In this document: positions 8,220 through 15,134 of the stretch, piece after piece
How positions within the stretch are numbered: the stretch's first letter is position 1
Layout: each line of letters starts with the position of its first letter
DNA from: Syntrophaceae bacterium UBA6252
Lineage (GTDB): Bacteria > Desulfobacterota > Syntrophia > Syntrophales > UBA6807
Assembly: GCA_002441265.1 (NCBI GenBank)
Contig: DJVQ01000024.1
Location: 1-30,251, forward strand
DNA: 30,251 nucleotides
Direction of reading: 5' to 3'
The notes under the pieces: generated by a model
Told to the model about the DNA's origin: nothing
The model's input: the letters and a program-made list of their open reading frames with translations, nothing else
Database searches by the model: none
Program-made: the position numbers and the translations under genes

Positions 8220-8960
8220 TCAGAGGGGTGTCCCGTCCATGCCCTCGATCCGTTCCAGGGCCTTTCTCGCGGCGTCCTGCTCCGCCTCCTTCTTGTTCCT
8301 GCCCGTGCCGGTGGCGGTGAGGATGTCGGCGACGGTGAGGCGGACGTGAAAGATCTTGTCGTGGTCCGGGCCGTATTCGTGGAGAAGCATATACCTCGGA
8401 ATGACCCGGAAACGGCTCTGGCAGGCCTCCTGCAGGTTGGTCTTGTAATCCCGGTACAGGGGGTCCGGAAAGTCCTTCTGCAGGAGGTGACTGAAGACCC
8501 TTTCGATGAAACGGTACGCCTCGTCGAATCCCCTGTCCAGGTAGACGGCGGCGAGGATCGCCTCGAAGGCGTTTGCCAGGATGGAAGGTTTCGTCCTGCC
8601 GCCGGAGGTCTCCTCCCCCCGGCCGAGGAGAAGGTAGCTTCCGATGTCGAAGCTCTCGGCCATCGTGGCCAGGGGCTGTTCGTTCACCAGGGAGGCCCGG
8701 AGCTTGGAGAGGCGCCCCTCGGAGAAGTCGGGGTGCATCCGGACGAGGAGATCGCTGACGCACAGTTCGAGGACGGCGTCTCCCAGGAATTCGAGGCGTT
8801 CGTTGTCTTCGCGCGGGGGGTCCTGGTTCTCGTTGACGAAGGAGCGGTGCGTCAGGGCCGTGTCGAGAAGAACGGCATTTCCGAAACGAATGGAAAGGTT
8901 CCTCTCCAGGTCACGGAGTCTTTCTGTGCGCTCGTCGAGCGGGGGCTGCGGCCTGTCCAA
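8220..8960 (-). CDS. rnc: Ribonuclease III
   Basis: This double-strand-specific endoribonuclease processes rRNA precursors and structured mRNAs. The catalytic domain contains the family signature NERLEFLGDAVLEL, with its metal-binding Glu and Asp, and a second acidic site AFEAILAAVYLD. A C-terminal double-stranded RNA-binding domain ends the protein (YKTNLQEACQSRF ... GRNKKEAEQDAARKAL). The frame is open to a GTG at 8969, but that codon touches the AGGAGG itself. The TTG at 8960 is 8 bases from AGGAGG and fits better, giving 246 residues. Either start overlaps the 3' end of mtaB (by 50 or 59 bases) in a different frame, which is unusually long for this cluster and implies coupling to mtaB. 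Confidence 0.94.
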   Translation of the reverse strand: MDRPQPPLDERTERLRDLERNLSIRFGNAVLLDTALTHRSFVNENQDPPREDNERLEFLGDAVLELCVSDLLVRMHPDFSEGRLSKLRASLVNEQPLATMAESFDIGSYLLLGRGEETSGGRTKPSILANAFEAILAAVYLDRGFDEAYRFIERVFSHLLQKDFPDPLYRDYKTNLQEACQSRFRVIPRYMLLHEYGPDHDKIFHVRLTVADILTATGTGRNKKEAEQDAARKALERIEGMDGTPL

Positions 8961-10245
8961 CCAGAACACCTCCTCTCAGTTCTTCCGGGATCACCGTGAC
9001 GGCCCGTCCCACGGGAACGTCCCCCCGTCCCCGGATCAGGCAGGGGATGTAGTTGCCCGAAAATCCACGAAATTCCCCCGTTTCACCGTCCTTTTTCCCC
9101 TCCACCAGGACGGAAAGGGGTTTCCCGATGAATTTTACCGCAAAGGCCGTTCTTTTTTCCACGGAAAGTGTCCTGAGTTCCGCCGCCCGGGCCTTCTTGA
9201 CCTCCTCCCGGATATGGCCGGCGAAGGAGGACGCCGCCGTTCCCGGTCTTTTCGAATAGGGGAAGATGTGGAAATAAGCGATGGGAAGCTCCCGGAGAAG
9301 CGCCGCGGTGTCGCGGAAGTCCTCCTCCGTCTCCCCGGGAAATCCCGCCATGACGTCGACGCCGACGGCCATGTCGGGCACTGCGTCGACGAGGGATTCG
9401 ACGAGGTTCCGGAAAAAGGCGCGGTCGTAGGGGCGGCCCATCCTCCCGAGAACGGCGTCGCTGCCGCTCTGGAGGGGGATGTGGACGTGATGGCACAGGA
9501 GGGAAGACGTTTTCCAGAAGGAGACCAGGCCGCCGGTGACCTCCGCCGGCTCGATGGAACTCAGGCGGAGACGGCCCGTCCCTTCCCGTTCCTCGATGCC
9601 CCTCAGGAGGTCGAGGAGATTCGTCCGCGGGTCGAGATCTTCCCCGTAGCATCCGAGGTGAATCCCCGTGAGGACCGTTTCCGCGAAACCCGCCCCGGAA
9701 AGAAGGGCCATGCGCCGGTGCACCTCGTCCGGCGGGAGGCTCCTGGAGCGTCCCCGGGCGCGGGGGACGATGCAGTAGCTGCAGCGGCCGTCGCACCCGT
9801 CCTGAATTTTCAGGAACGCCCGGGTTCTCCCCGGGATGCCGGCGACGGGAGGGGAGAAGCAGTCCCTTTCCCGTTCCATGTCTTCCACGTGGATGACGGT
9901 TCCCTTTGCCGGAAGGTCTGCGATCCATCGGTTGAGCCGGGGCTTTTCACTGTTTCCCAGGACCAGGGCCACCCCCTCCAGGGCGGCCAGGTCGTCCGGG
10001 TTCGTCTGGGCGTAGCATCCCGTGACGACGACGGGGGCGTTCCCTCCGCTCCGGCGGATCCGCCTGACGAGCTGGCGGGACTGGAAGTCCGTCTTCGCGG
10101 TCACCGTGCAGGTGTTGACCACGTAGAGGTCCGCCGGTCCCGGGAAAGGCACGATTTCGTGCCCCTCCTTCCGCAGGAGTTCCGCCATGGCGGCCGAATC
10201 GTGATGATTGACCTTGCAGCCGAGAGTCGCCAGGGAGATTCTCAT
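8911..10245 (-). CDS. mtaB: MtaB: tRNA t6A37 methylthiotransferase
   Basis: MtaB adds a methylthio group to N6-threonylcarbamoyladenosine-37 of ANN-decoding tRNAs (ms2t6A), using two iron-sulfur clusters and SAM. I see the N-terminal UPF0004 domain with its three cluster cysteines (TLGCKVN, VNTCTVT, VTGCYAQ) and the radical SAM motif CDGRCSYC with the trailing IVPRARG. A typical C-terminal TRAM-like RNA-binding region (VLVEGKKDGETGEFRGFS, GNYIPCLI) follows. GCKVN without the MiaB-type extension, together with about 444 residues, favours MtaB over MiaB or RimO. The ATG at 10245 overlaps the mnmA stop as ATGA. The frame is open far upstream through mnmA on the same strand, but that part is a shadow of mnmA. 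Confidence 0.93.
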   Translation of the reverse strand: MRISLATLGCKVNHHDSAAMAELLRKEGHEIVPFPGPADLYVVNTCTVTAKTDFQSRQLVRRIRRSGGNAPVVVTGCYAQTNPDDLAALEGVALVLGNSEKPRLNRWIADLPAKGTVIHVEDMERERDCFSPPVAGIPGRTRAFLKIQDGCDGRCSYCIVPRARGRSRSLPPDEVHRRMALLSGAGFAETVLTGIHLGCYGEDLDPRTNLLDLLRGIEEREGTGRLRLSSIEPAEVTGGLVSFWKTSSLLCHHVHIPLQSGSDAVLGRMGRPYDRAFFRNLVESLVDAVPDMAVGVDVMAGFPGETEEDFRDTAALLRELPIAYFHIFPYSKRPGTAASSFAGHIREEVKKARAAELRTLSVEKRTAFAVKFIGKPLSVLVEGKKDGETGEFRGFSGNYIPCLIRGRGDVPVGRAVTVIPEELRGGVLVGQAAAPARRAHRKTP

Positions 10246-11315
10246 TCCTCGTCCACGCTCCGTTCGATCCACCCGCCTCCGAGAAGGCGGTCTCCGGCGT
10301 AAAAAACCGCTCCCTGTCCCGGGGCGACCGCCTTCTGGGGCCTGCGAAACCGGACCAGGACCGACGAAGGGGGATCGTCGTCCCCGATTCGTTCGATCGC
10401 GCAGGGGACGCCGGGATGGCGGTAACGGATCTTCACTTCCAAACTCTCCTTTTCCGATTCGCCGGGGAAACCCCCGTGGAACGTCAAGCCGTCGATCACG
10501 AGTCCCCGGGAATACTGGTCTTCCTCCCGTCCCACGATGATCGTGTTGCGGGCCTTGTCGATGCGGACAACGTACCAGGGCCGGGTGGAGGCGATTCCGA
10601 GCCCCCGCCGCTGCCCCACCGTGACCGTGTGGATGCCCCGGTGGCTTCCGACAACGTTTCCGTCCCGGTCGCGGACCGGTCCGGGGGGGGACGGGGACCC
10701 GCCGCACCGGGCGTTCAGGAAGGACACGTGGTCGTCGTCGGGGATGAAACAGATCTCCTGGCTTTCCCTCTCGGAGGCGGGGAGACGCAATTCCTTCCCC
10801 AGGGCTCTCACTTCCTCCTTGGTCCGGTCGCCCACGGGAAGAAGGAGCCGGGCAAGGTCTTCCCGGGTCACTTCGAAGAGAAAATAGGACTGGTCCTTTT
10901 TGCGGTCCCTCCCTTTCAGGAGAACCGTCTCCCCGTTCTCGAGCCGTTTTGTCCGGGCGTAGTGGCCCGTGGCGATCCAGGGGAACCCCCGCCGGTTGGC
11001 CTCTTCCCGGAGCGCGGGGATCTTGATTTCCCTGTTGCACCGGATACAGGGATTGGGCGTCCGGCCCGAACGGTATTCTTCGACGAAGTACCGGACGATT
11101 TTTTCTTCGAAGGGACGGGAGACATCGATCCGGTTGAGGGGAATTTCGAGCGCGCCGGCCACGCGGGCGGCGTCCTCCGCCGGGGAAAGGGGGAATCCGT
11201 TGTGCAGAAAGATCCCTTCCACATGGTATCCCTCTTTCTTCAGAAGCCAGGCGGCGACGGCGCTGTCCACGCCTCCGCTCAGGCCGACGATCACCTTTTT
11301 TTCCTTCATGGCCAT
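10242..11315 (-). CDS. mnmA: MnmA: tRNA 2-thiouridylase
   Basis: MnmA thiolates U34 of the tRNAs for Lys, Glu and Gln, taking sulfur relayed from a cysteine desulfurase. The 357-residue protein shows the PP-loop SGGVDS (residues 14-19) for ATP-dependent adenylation and the catalytic cysteine pair in PNPCIRCN and SQEICFIPDD. It also has the conserved TGHYA and KDQSYFL motifs and the C-terminal beta-barrel region. Translation may start at the ATG at 11315 or two codons later (MKEKK); neither has a strong ribosome-binding site. It is the first gene of the run down to der, so two wobble/anticodon-loop modification enzymes head a ribosome-biogenesis operon. Confidence 0.95.
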   Translation of the reverse strand: MAMKEKKVIVGLSGGVDSAVAAWLLKKEGYHVEGIFLHNGFPLSPAEDAARVAGALEIPLNRIDVSRPFEEKIVRYFVEEYRSGRTPNPCIRCNREIKIPALREEANRRGFPWIATGHYARTKRLENGETVLLKGRDRKKDQSYFLFEVTREDLARLLLPVGDRTKEEVRALGKELRLPASERESQEICFIPDDDHVSFLNARCGGSPSPPGPVRDRDGNVVGSHRGIHTVTVGQRRGLGIASTRPWYVVRIDKARNTIIVGREEDQYSRGLVIDGLTFHGGFPGESEKESLEVKIRYRHPGVPCAIERIGDDDPPSSVLVRFRRPQKAVAPGQGAVFYAGDRLLGGGWIERSVDEE

Positions 11316-11443
11316 CGAGGGGGACGGCCGCAGCCGCCGCCGTCCCGCGCCGCGCGTCCCGGGTCTCCCTTCGTTTCCGTTACGGGTCCCGACGGCGTTC
11401 GGGATCCTTTTCCCCGCGGAAGGACGCTCTCGCCGGGGTGGTT

Positions 11444-11473
11444 CAAGTTAGCCCCTGGACCCCGTCCTGTCAA
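11444..11473 (-). promoter_or_regulatory. Possible sigma-70 promoter for the mnmA operon
   Basis: On the minus strand a perfect TTGACA (11473-11468) is followed after 18 bases by TAACTT (11449-11444), about 130 bases upstream of mnmA. The -10 is weak (three of six). A 7-bp hairpin AACCCCC/GGGGGTT (11472-11478 with 11485-11491) sits immediately upstream. The 290-base gap 11316-11605 otherwise holds only very GC-rich sequence and the divergent tRNA-Leu promoter. Confidence 0.4.
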
Positions 11474-11564
11474 CCCCCCGTGAAGGGGGTTTCAGGCGCC
11501 CGCGGCGGGAATGCGGGAATGCCCGAAACGTGTGCAGTGCCCCGTTTCGTTTTGACTTTCCGTG

Positions 11565-11593
11565 TTGACAATGATATGGGGAGTGACTATCAT
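11565..11593 (+). promoter_or_regulatory. Sigma-70 promoter of tRNA-Leu
   Basis: A perfect TTGACA (11565-11570), 17-base spacer and TATCAT (11588-11593, five of six) stand 12 bases before the mature 5' end of the tRNA. Position, spacing and match are all as expected for a strong stable-RNA promoter. Confidence 0.8.
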
Positions 11594-11605
11594 TACCGTT
11601 GAAAT

Positions 11606-11692
11606 GCGAGAGTGGCGGAACTGGAAGACGCACTGGACTTAGGATCCAGCCCGCGTTCGCGGATAGGGGTTCGAGTCCCCTCTCTCGCACCA
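11606..11692 (+). tRNA. tRNA-Leu(UAG) with encoded CCA
   Basis: An 87-base tRNA. The acceptor arms GCGAGAG and CTCTCGC pair over 7 bp, with discriminator A and an encoded CCA. The anticodon stem CTGGA/TCCAG encloses the loop CTTAGGA, so the anticodon is TAG (reads CUN leucine codons). A long class II variable arm (CCGCG-TT-CGCGG) and the T-loop GTTCGAGTC confirm tRNA-Leu. It has its own promoter and lies divergent from the mnmA operon and about 200 bases before tig. Confidence 0.97.
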
Positions 11693-11837
11693 AGCCGGAA
11701 GCCCCAAGGGGGTGACGTCCTCCTGGAACGGCGGTCCATCAGGGTTTCCCTCGAAAGAAAGATCCCTGGCAAAGGTTTTTTGACAGGCACTGTGAAGCGG
11801 TCGGGTTTCCCGGCGGGAACTCAACGGTCCCCGGAGG

Positions 11838-11860
11838 AAAAAAAGGCCTTACCCAAGGCC
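11838..11860 (-). terminator. Minus-strand intrinsic terminator without a minus-strand gene
   Basis: GGCCTT (11845-11850) pairs with AAGGCC (11855-11860) around a 4-base loop. Read on the minus strand the stem is followed by seven T, a good intrinsic terminator. All nearby genes are on the plus strand, so it would stop antisense transcripts entering from tig before they reach tRNA-Leu. A TTGACA at 11780-11785 on the plus strand lacks a recognisable -10, so the tig promoter is unclear. Confidence 0.5.
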
Positions 11861-11894
11861 CCCTGAGTGAAAACTGGTTAAGGAGAATGGTGGA

Positions 11895-13226
11895 GTGGAA
11901 ATCGAGAACGTTGTGAAGGTCGAGGATGTAAGTCCGGTCGAAAAGAAGCTTTCCTTTGAGATTCCCTGGTCCGAAGTGAAGACGGAGTTGGACAGGTCGT
12001 ACCGCACCATCGGCAAAAAGGCGAATATCAAGGGTTTCCGGGCGGGGAAGATCCCCCGGCACATCCTCGAAAAATATTTCAAGGAGGAATCGGAACAGGA
12101 AACGGTGATGAACCTCCTGAACCGCTATTATTTCGAAGCGCTGAAGGAGAAGGACCTCCGGCCGGCCGGCGAGCCCTCCATCGACCAGAAGGGGATCGCG
12201 CCGGAAGAGAACTTCGTCTTCACGGCCACCGTCGAAGTGGAACCCGACATCGAACCCGTGGATTACGAGGGTCTCGACGTGGAGAAGGAAGACTGGCAGA
12301 TGACGGACGAGGAACTGGAGAAGGGACTGAAACAACTCCAGCTCATGCACAGCACCCTCGAGGCCGTCGAGGAGGACCGGGGGGTAGAAAAGGACGATTT
12401 CGCCGTTCTGCGTTTCGAGGGAAAGGTGGACGGCGTTGCGAAGAAGGAACTCTCGGCGGAACACCACATGGTCCAGGTGGGATCGGGGTCGCTCATCCCC
12501 GGTTTCGAGGATCAGCTCCTGGGAATGAAAAAGAACGAAACCCGGCAGGTGAAGGTGACCTTCCCGGAAGATTACGCGAACAAGGACCTGGCGGCCAAGG
12601 AGGCCCTGTTCGAGGTGGAGCTGAAGGACATCCGGCAGCGGAAGCTTCCCGAGCTGAACGAGGAATTCGTAAAAAATTTCGAGAAGTACCAGAGCCTGGA
12701 CGAATTGAGGGACGACCTTCGAAAATCCATCGTCGAACGGAACACCACCCGGGTCCGGGAGGACATGCGGCGGGAGATCGTGAACCGGCTCATCGAGAAG
12801 AACGACGTCCCCGTTCCGAATGTATACGTGGAGCGGGAGAAGCGGTTCATCATGACCGACGCGGTCGAAAAAATGACCGGCGGCGGCGTGCCCCGGGAGC
12901 AGGCGATCGGGGTCGTTTCGAATCTCCACGAGGAATACGGGAAGCAGGCGCTCCGCATGGTCAAGGCCACCCTCGTTCTCCGGAAGGTCGCGGAGAAGGA
13001 GGGGATCCGCGTGGAAGACGGGGACGTGGAGGCGAAGCTCCGCGACCTGTCGGAGCGGTACGGCAGGGATTATGAATCGGTGCGGGCCTCGTTCGAAAAG
13101 AACGAAAATCTCATGACGCGGCTGGCCGACGAGCTTCACGAACAGAAGACCATCGATTTTCTCGAAGGGAAGGCGAATATCCGTCTTGTCAAAAAAGAGG
13201 CCGGGGCGGGGGAGGAGAAACCATGA
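11895..13226 (+). CDS. tig: Trigger factor, ribosome-associated chaperone and prolyl isomerase
   Basis: Trigger factor docks at the ribosomal exit tunnel and folds nascent chains. The 443-residue protein has the three usual parts. The N-terminal ribosome-binding domain carries the signature GFRAGKIPRHILEKYF near residue 45. A FKBP-like peptidyl-prolyl isomerase domain spans about residues 155-245 (DFAVLRFEGKVDG ... LIPGFEDQLLGM). A long helical C-terminal chaperone domain follows. The start is a GTG at 11895, 9 bases after AAGGAG; a nearby ATG is in another frame. Its stop overlaps the clpP start as ATGA, so chaperone and protease are made together, an arrangement common in bacteria. Confidence 0.96.
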   Translation: MEIENVVKVEDVSPVEKKLSFEIPWSEVKTELDRSYRTIGKKANIKGFRAGKIPRHILEKYFKEESEQETVMNLLNRYYFEALKEKDLRPAGEPSIDQKGIAPEENFVFTATVEVEPDIEPVDYEGLDVEKEDWQMTDEELEKGLKQLQLMHSTLEAVEEDRGVEKDDFAVLRFEGKVDGVAKKELSAEHHMVQVGSGSLIPGFEDQLLGMKKNETRQVKVTFPEDYANKDLAAKEALFEVELKDIRQRKLPELNEEFVKNFEKYQSLDELRDDLRKSIVERNTTRVREDMRREIVNRLIEKNDVPVPNVYVEREKRFIMTDAVEKMTGGGVPREQAIGVVSNLHEEYGKQALRMVKATLVLRKVAEKEGIRVEDGDVEAKLRDLSERYGRDYESVRASFEKNENLMTRLADELHEQKTIDFLEGKANIRLVKKEAGAGEEKP

Positions 13227-13804
13227 CCCTCATTCCCATGGTAATCGAACAGGACGGGAGGGGCGAACGCGCCTTCGACATTTACTCCCGTCTTCTGAAG
13301 GACCGGATCGTCTTTCTCGGCACGGCGATCAACGACGAAATCGCGAACCTGATCATCGCCCAGTTCCTCTATCTCGAATCGGAGGACCCCGACCGGGAGA
13401 TCTTCTTCTATCTGAACTCGCCGGGCGGCATGGTGAGCGCGGGCCTCGCCATTTACGACACCATGCGGTACATCAAGCCGCCGGTCGCCACGGTCTGCAT
13501 GGGCCAGGCGGCGAGCATGGCGGCCATCCTTCTCGCCGCGGGGGCGAAGAAAAGGCGTTTCGCCCTGCCCCATGCCCGGATCCTGATCCACCAGCCCCTG
13601 GGAGGATTCCAGGGCCAGGCGACGGATATCGGCATCCAGGCGAAGGAAATTCTGCAGTTGAAGGAGAACCTGAACGGCATTCTTGCGGATTTGACAGGTC
13701 AGCCTCTGGACAAGATTGAAAAAGACACCGATCGTGATTATTATATGAGTGGCGATCAGGCCAGGGAATACGGAATCATCGACGAAGTGATCGTGAAAAG
13801 GTGA
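13223..13804 (+). CDS. clpP: ClpP: ATP-dependent Clp protease proteolytic subunit
   Basis: ClpP forms the tetradecameric serine peptidase chamber used with ClpX. At 193 residues it has the standard length and the complete triad: Ser98 in GQAASMAA, His123 in RILIHQP and Asp172 in DTDRDYYM. The oxyanion-loop glycines are in LNSPGGMV (65-72), and the N-terminal stretch MTLIPMVIEQDGRGERAFDIYSRLL is typical. It overlaps tig by ATGA and precedes clpX by 22 bases. The first ten residues are probably removed as a propeptide, as in other ClpPs (family knowledge). Confidence 0.98.
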   Translation: MTLIPMVIEQDGRGERAFDIYSRLLKDRIVFLGTAINDEIANLIIAQFLYLESEDPDREIFFYLNSPGGMVSAGLAIYDTMRYIKPPVATVCMGQAASMAAILLAAGAKKRRFALPHARILIHQPLGGFQGQATDIGIQAKEILQLKENLNGILADLTGQPLDKIEKDTDRDYYMSGDQAREYGIIDEVIVKR

Positions 13805-13826
13805 AAAAATCTGAAAGGGTTTATGA

Positions 13827-15128
13827 ATGACACGACGCAAGCGGGATTATGACGGGAACGAGCTTATGAGATACTGTTCCTTTTGCGGTAAAGCCCAGTA
13901 CGAGGTGAAGAAGCTGGTCGCCGGCCCGGCCGCGTTCATCTGCGATGAGTGCATCGAACTGTGCAGGAACATCGTGGAAGAGGAAGCGGGGATCCGGGTG
14001 TTCGAGGACGGGGAACGGGCCATCCCGGAACCGAAGGAAATCAAAAACTTCCTCGACCAGTACGTCATCGGCCAGGAAAGATCGAAGAAGATTCTTTCCG
14101 TTGCCGTTTACAACCATTACAAGCGGCTTTACTCGAAACACCAGGGGAGCGAGGACGTGGAGCTCCAGAAGAGCAACATTCTCCTCATCGGCCCCACCGG
14201 TTCGGGAAAGACCCTGCTGGCGAAGACCCTGGCCAAGATTCTGAACGTTCCCTTCACCATCGCCGACGCCACGTCCCTCACGGAGGCGGGATACGTGGGC
14301 GAGGACGTGGAAAACATCATTCTGAGCCTCCTTCAGAACGCCGACTACGATGTCCGGAGGGCGGAGCGGGGAATCGTCTACATCGACGAGATCGACAAGA
14401 TTTCGAGGAAATCGGGAAGCCCGTCCATCACGAGGGACGTTTCGGGGGAGGGGGTCCAGCAGGCCCTCCTGAAGATCATCGAGGGAACGCGGGCCAACGT
14501 GCCCCCCAAGGGGGGAAGGAAACACCCCCAGCAGGAATTCATCCAGGTGGACACGACGAACATCCTGTTCATCTGCGGGGGTGCCTTCAACACCCTCGAG
14601 GACATCATCCGGAAGCGGACCGGCGTGAGCGCCCTCGGTTTCGGGGCCGACATCCGCAGCAAGAAAGAGAAGAACATCGGCGACATCCTCGCCGAGGTGC
14701 GGCCGGAGGACCTTCTCAAGTACGGGCTCATCCCGGAATTCGTCGGGAGGATCCCCGTCATCGCCACGCTTCACGACCTTTCGGAGGACGACCTCGTCAG
14801 GATTCTCGTGGAGCCGAAAAATTCGAACACCAGGCAGTATGCGAAAATGATGGAGATGGAGAACGTGAAGCTCACCTTCTCCGAGGGCGCCCTTCGGGCG
14901 ATCGCCGAACTCGCCATCGAGAGGAAGTCCGGGGCCAGAGGGCTCCGGGCGATCCTGGAAGACATCATGCTGGAGATCATGTACGATGTCCCGTCGAGAA
15001 ACGACGTGAAGGAGTGCCTCATCAGCGAGGAAGTGGTCCGCAAGAAGGAAAAGCCCATATTGATTTTCCAATCCCAGCAGGAACCTTCTCAGGAAAGCTG
15101 GAGAAAAAAAACGAAAAGTCGACAATAG
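13827..15128 (+). CDS. clpX: ClpX: AAA+ unfoldase of the Clp protease
   Basis: ClpX recognises tagged substrates, unfolds them with ATP and feeds ClpP. The 433-residue protein begins with the C4 zinc-binding domain (Cys17, Cys20, Cys39, Cys42) used for substrate and adaptor docking. The AAA+ module follows: Walker A GPTGSGKT (121-128), pore-loop GYVG (154-157) and Walker B IVYIDEIDK. The ClpP-contacting tripeptide LGF is in SALGFGADI, and sensor II is in SGARGLR. The conserved VPPKGGRKHPQQEF stretch is also seen. The C-terminal tail is somewhat long and charged. It lies between clpP and lon in the same orientation, so protease and unfoldase are probably co-transcribed. Confidence 0.97.
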   Translation: MTRRKRDYDGNELMRYCSFCGKAQYEVKKLVAGPAAFICDECIELCRNIVEEEAGIRVFEDGERAIPEPKEIKNFLDQYVIGQERSKKILSVAVYNHYKRLYSKHQGSEDVELQKSNILLIGPTGSGKTLLAKTLAKILNVPFTIADATSLTEAGYVGEDVENIILSLLQNADYDVRRAERGIVYIDEIDKISRKSGSPSITRDVSGEGVQQALLKIIEGTRANVPPKGGRKHPQQEFIQVDTTNILFICGGAFNTLEDIIRKRTGVSALGFGADIRSKKEKNIGDILAEVRPEDLLKYGLIPEFVGRIPVIATLHDLSEDDLVRILVEPKNSNTRQYAKMMEMENVKLTFSEGALRAIAELAIERKSGARGLRAILEDIMLEIMYDVPSRNDVKECLISEEVVRKKEKPILIFQSQQEPSQESWRKKTKSRQ

Positions 15129-15134
15129 AGGAAT

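Noticed and set aside
10246..11040. N-terminal extension of the mtaB frame to 11040
   Set aside because: The extension overlaps mnmA and is Arg/Gly/Pro-rich shadow sequence; the ATGA overlap at 10245 and the start of homology place the true start there.
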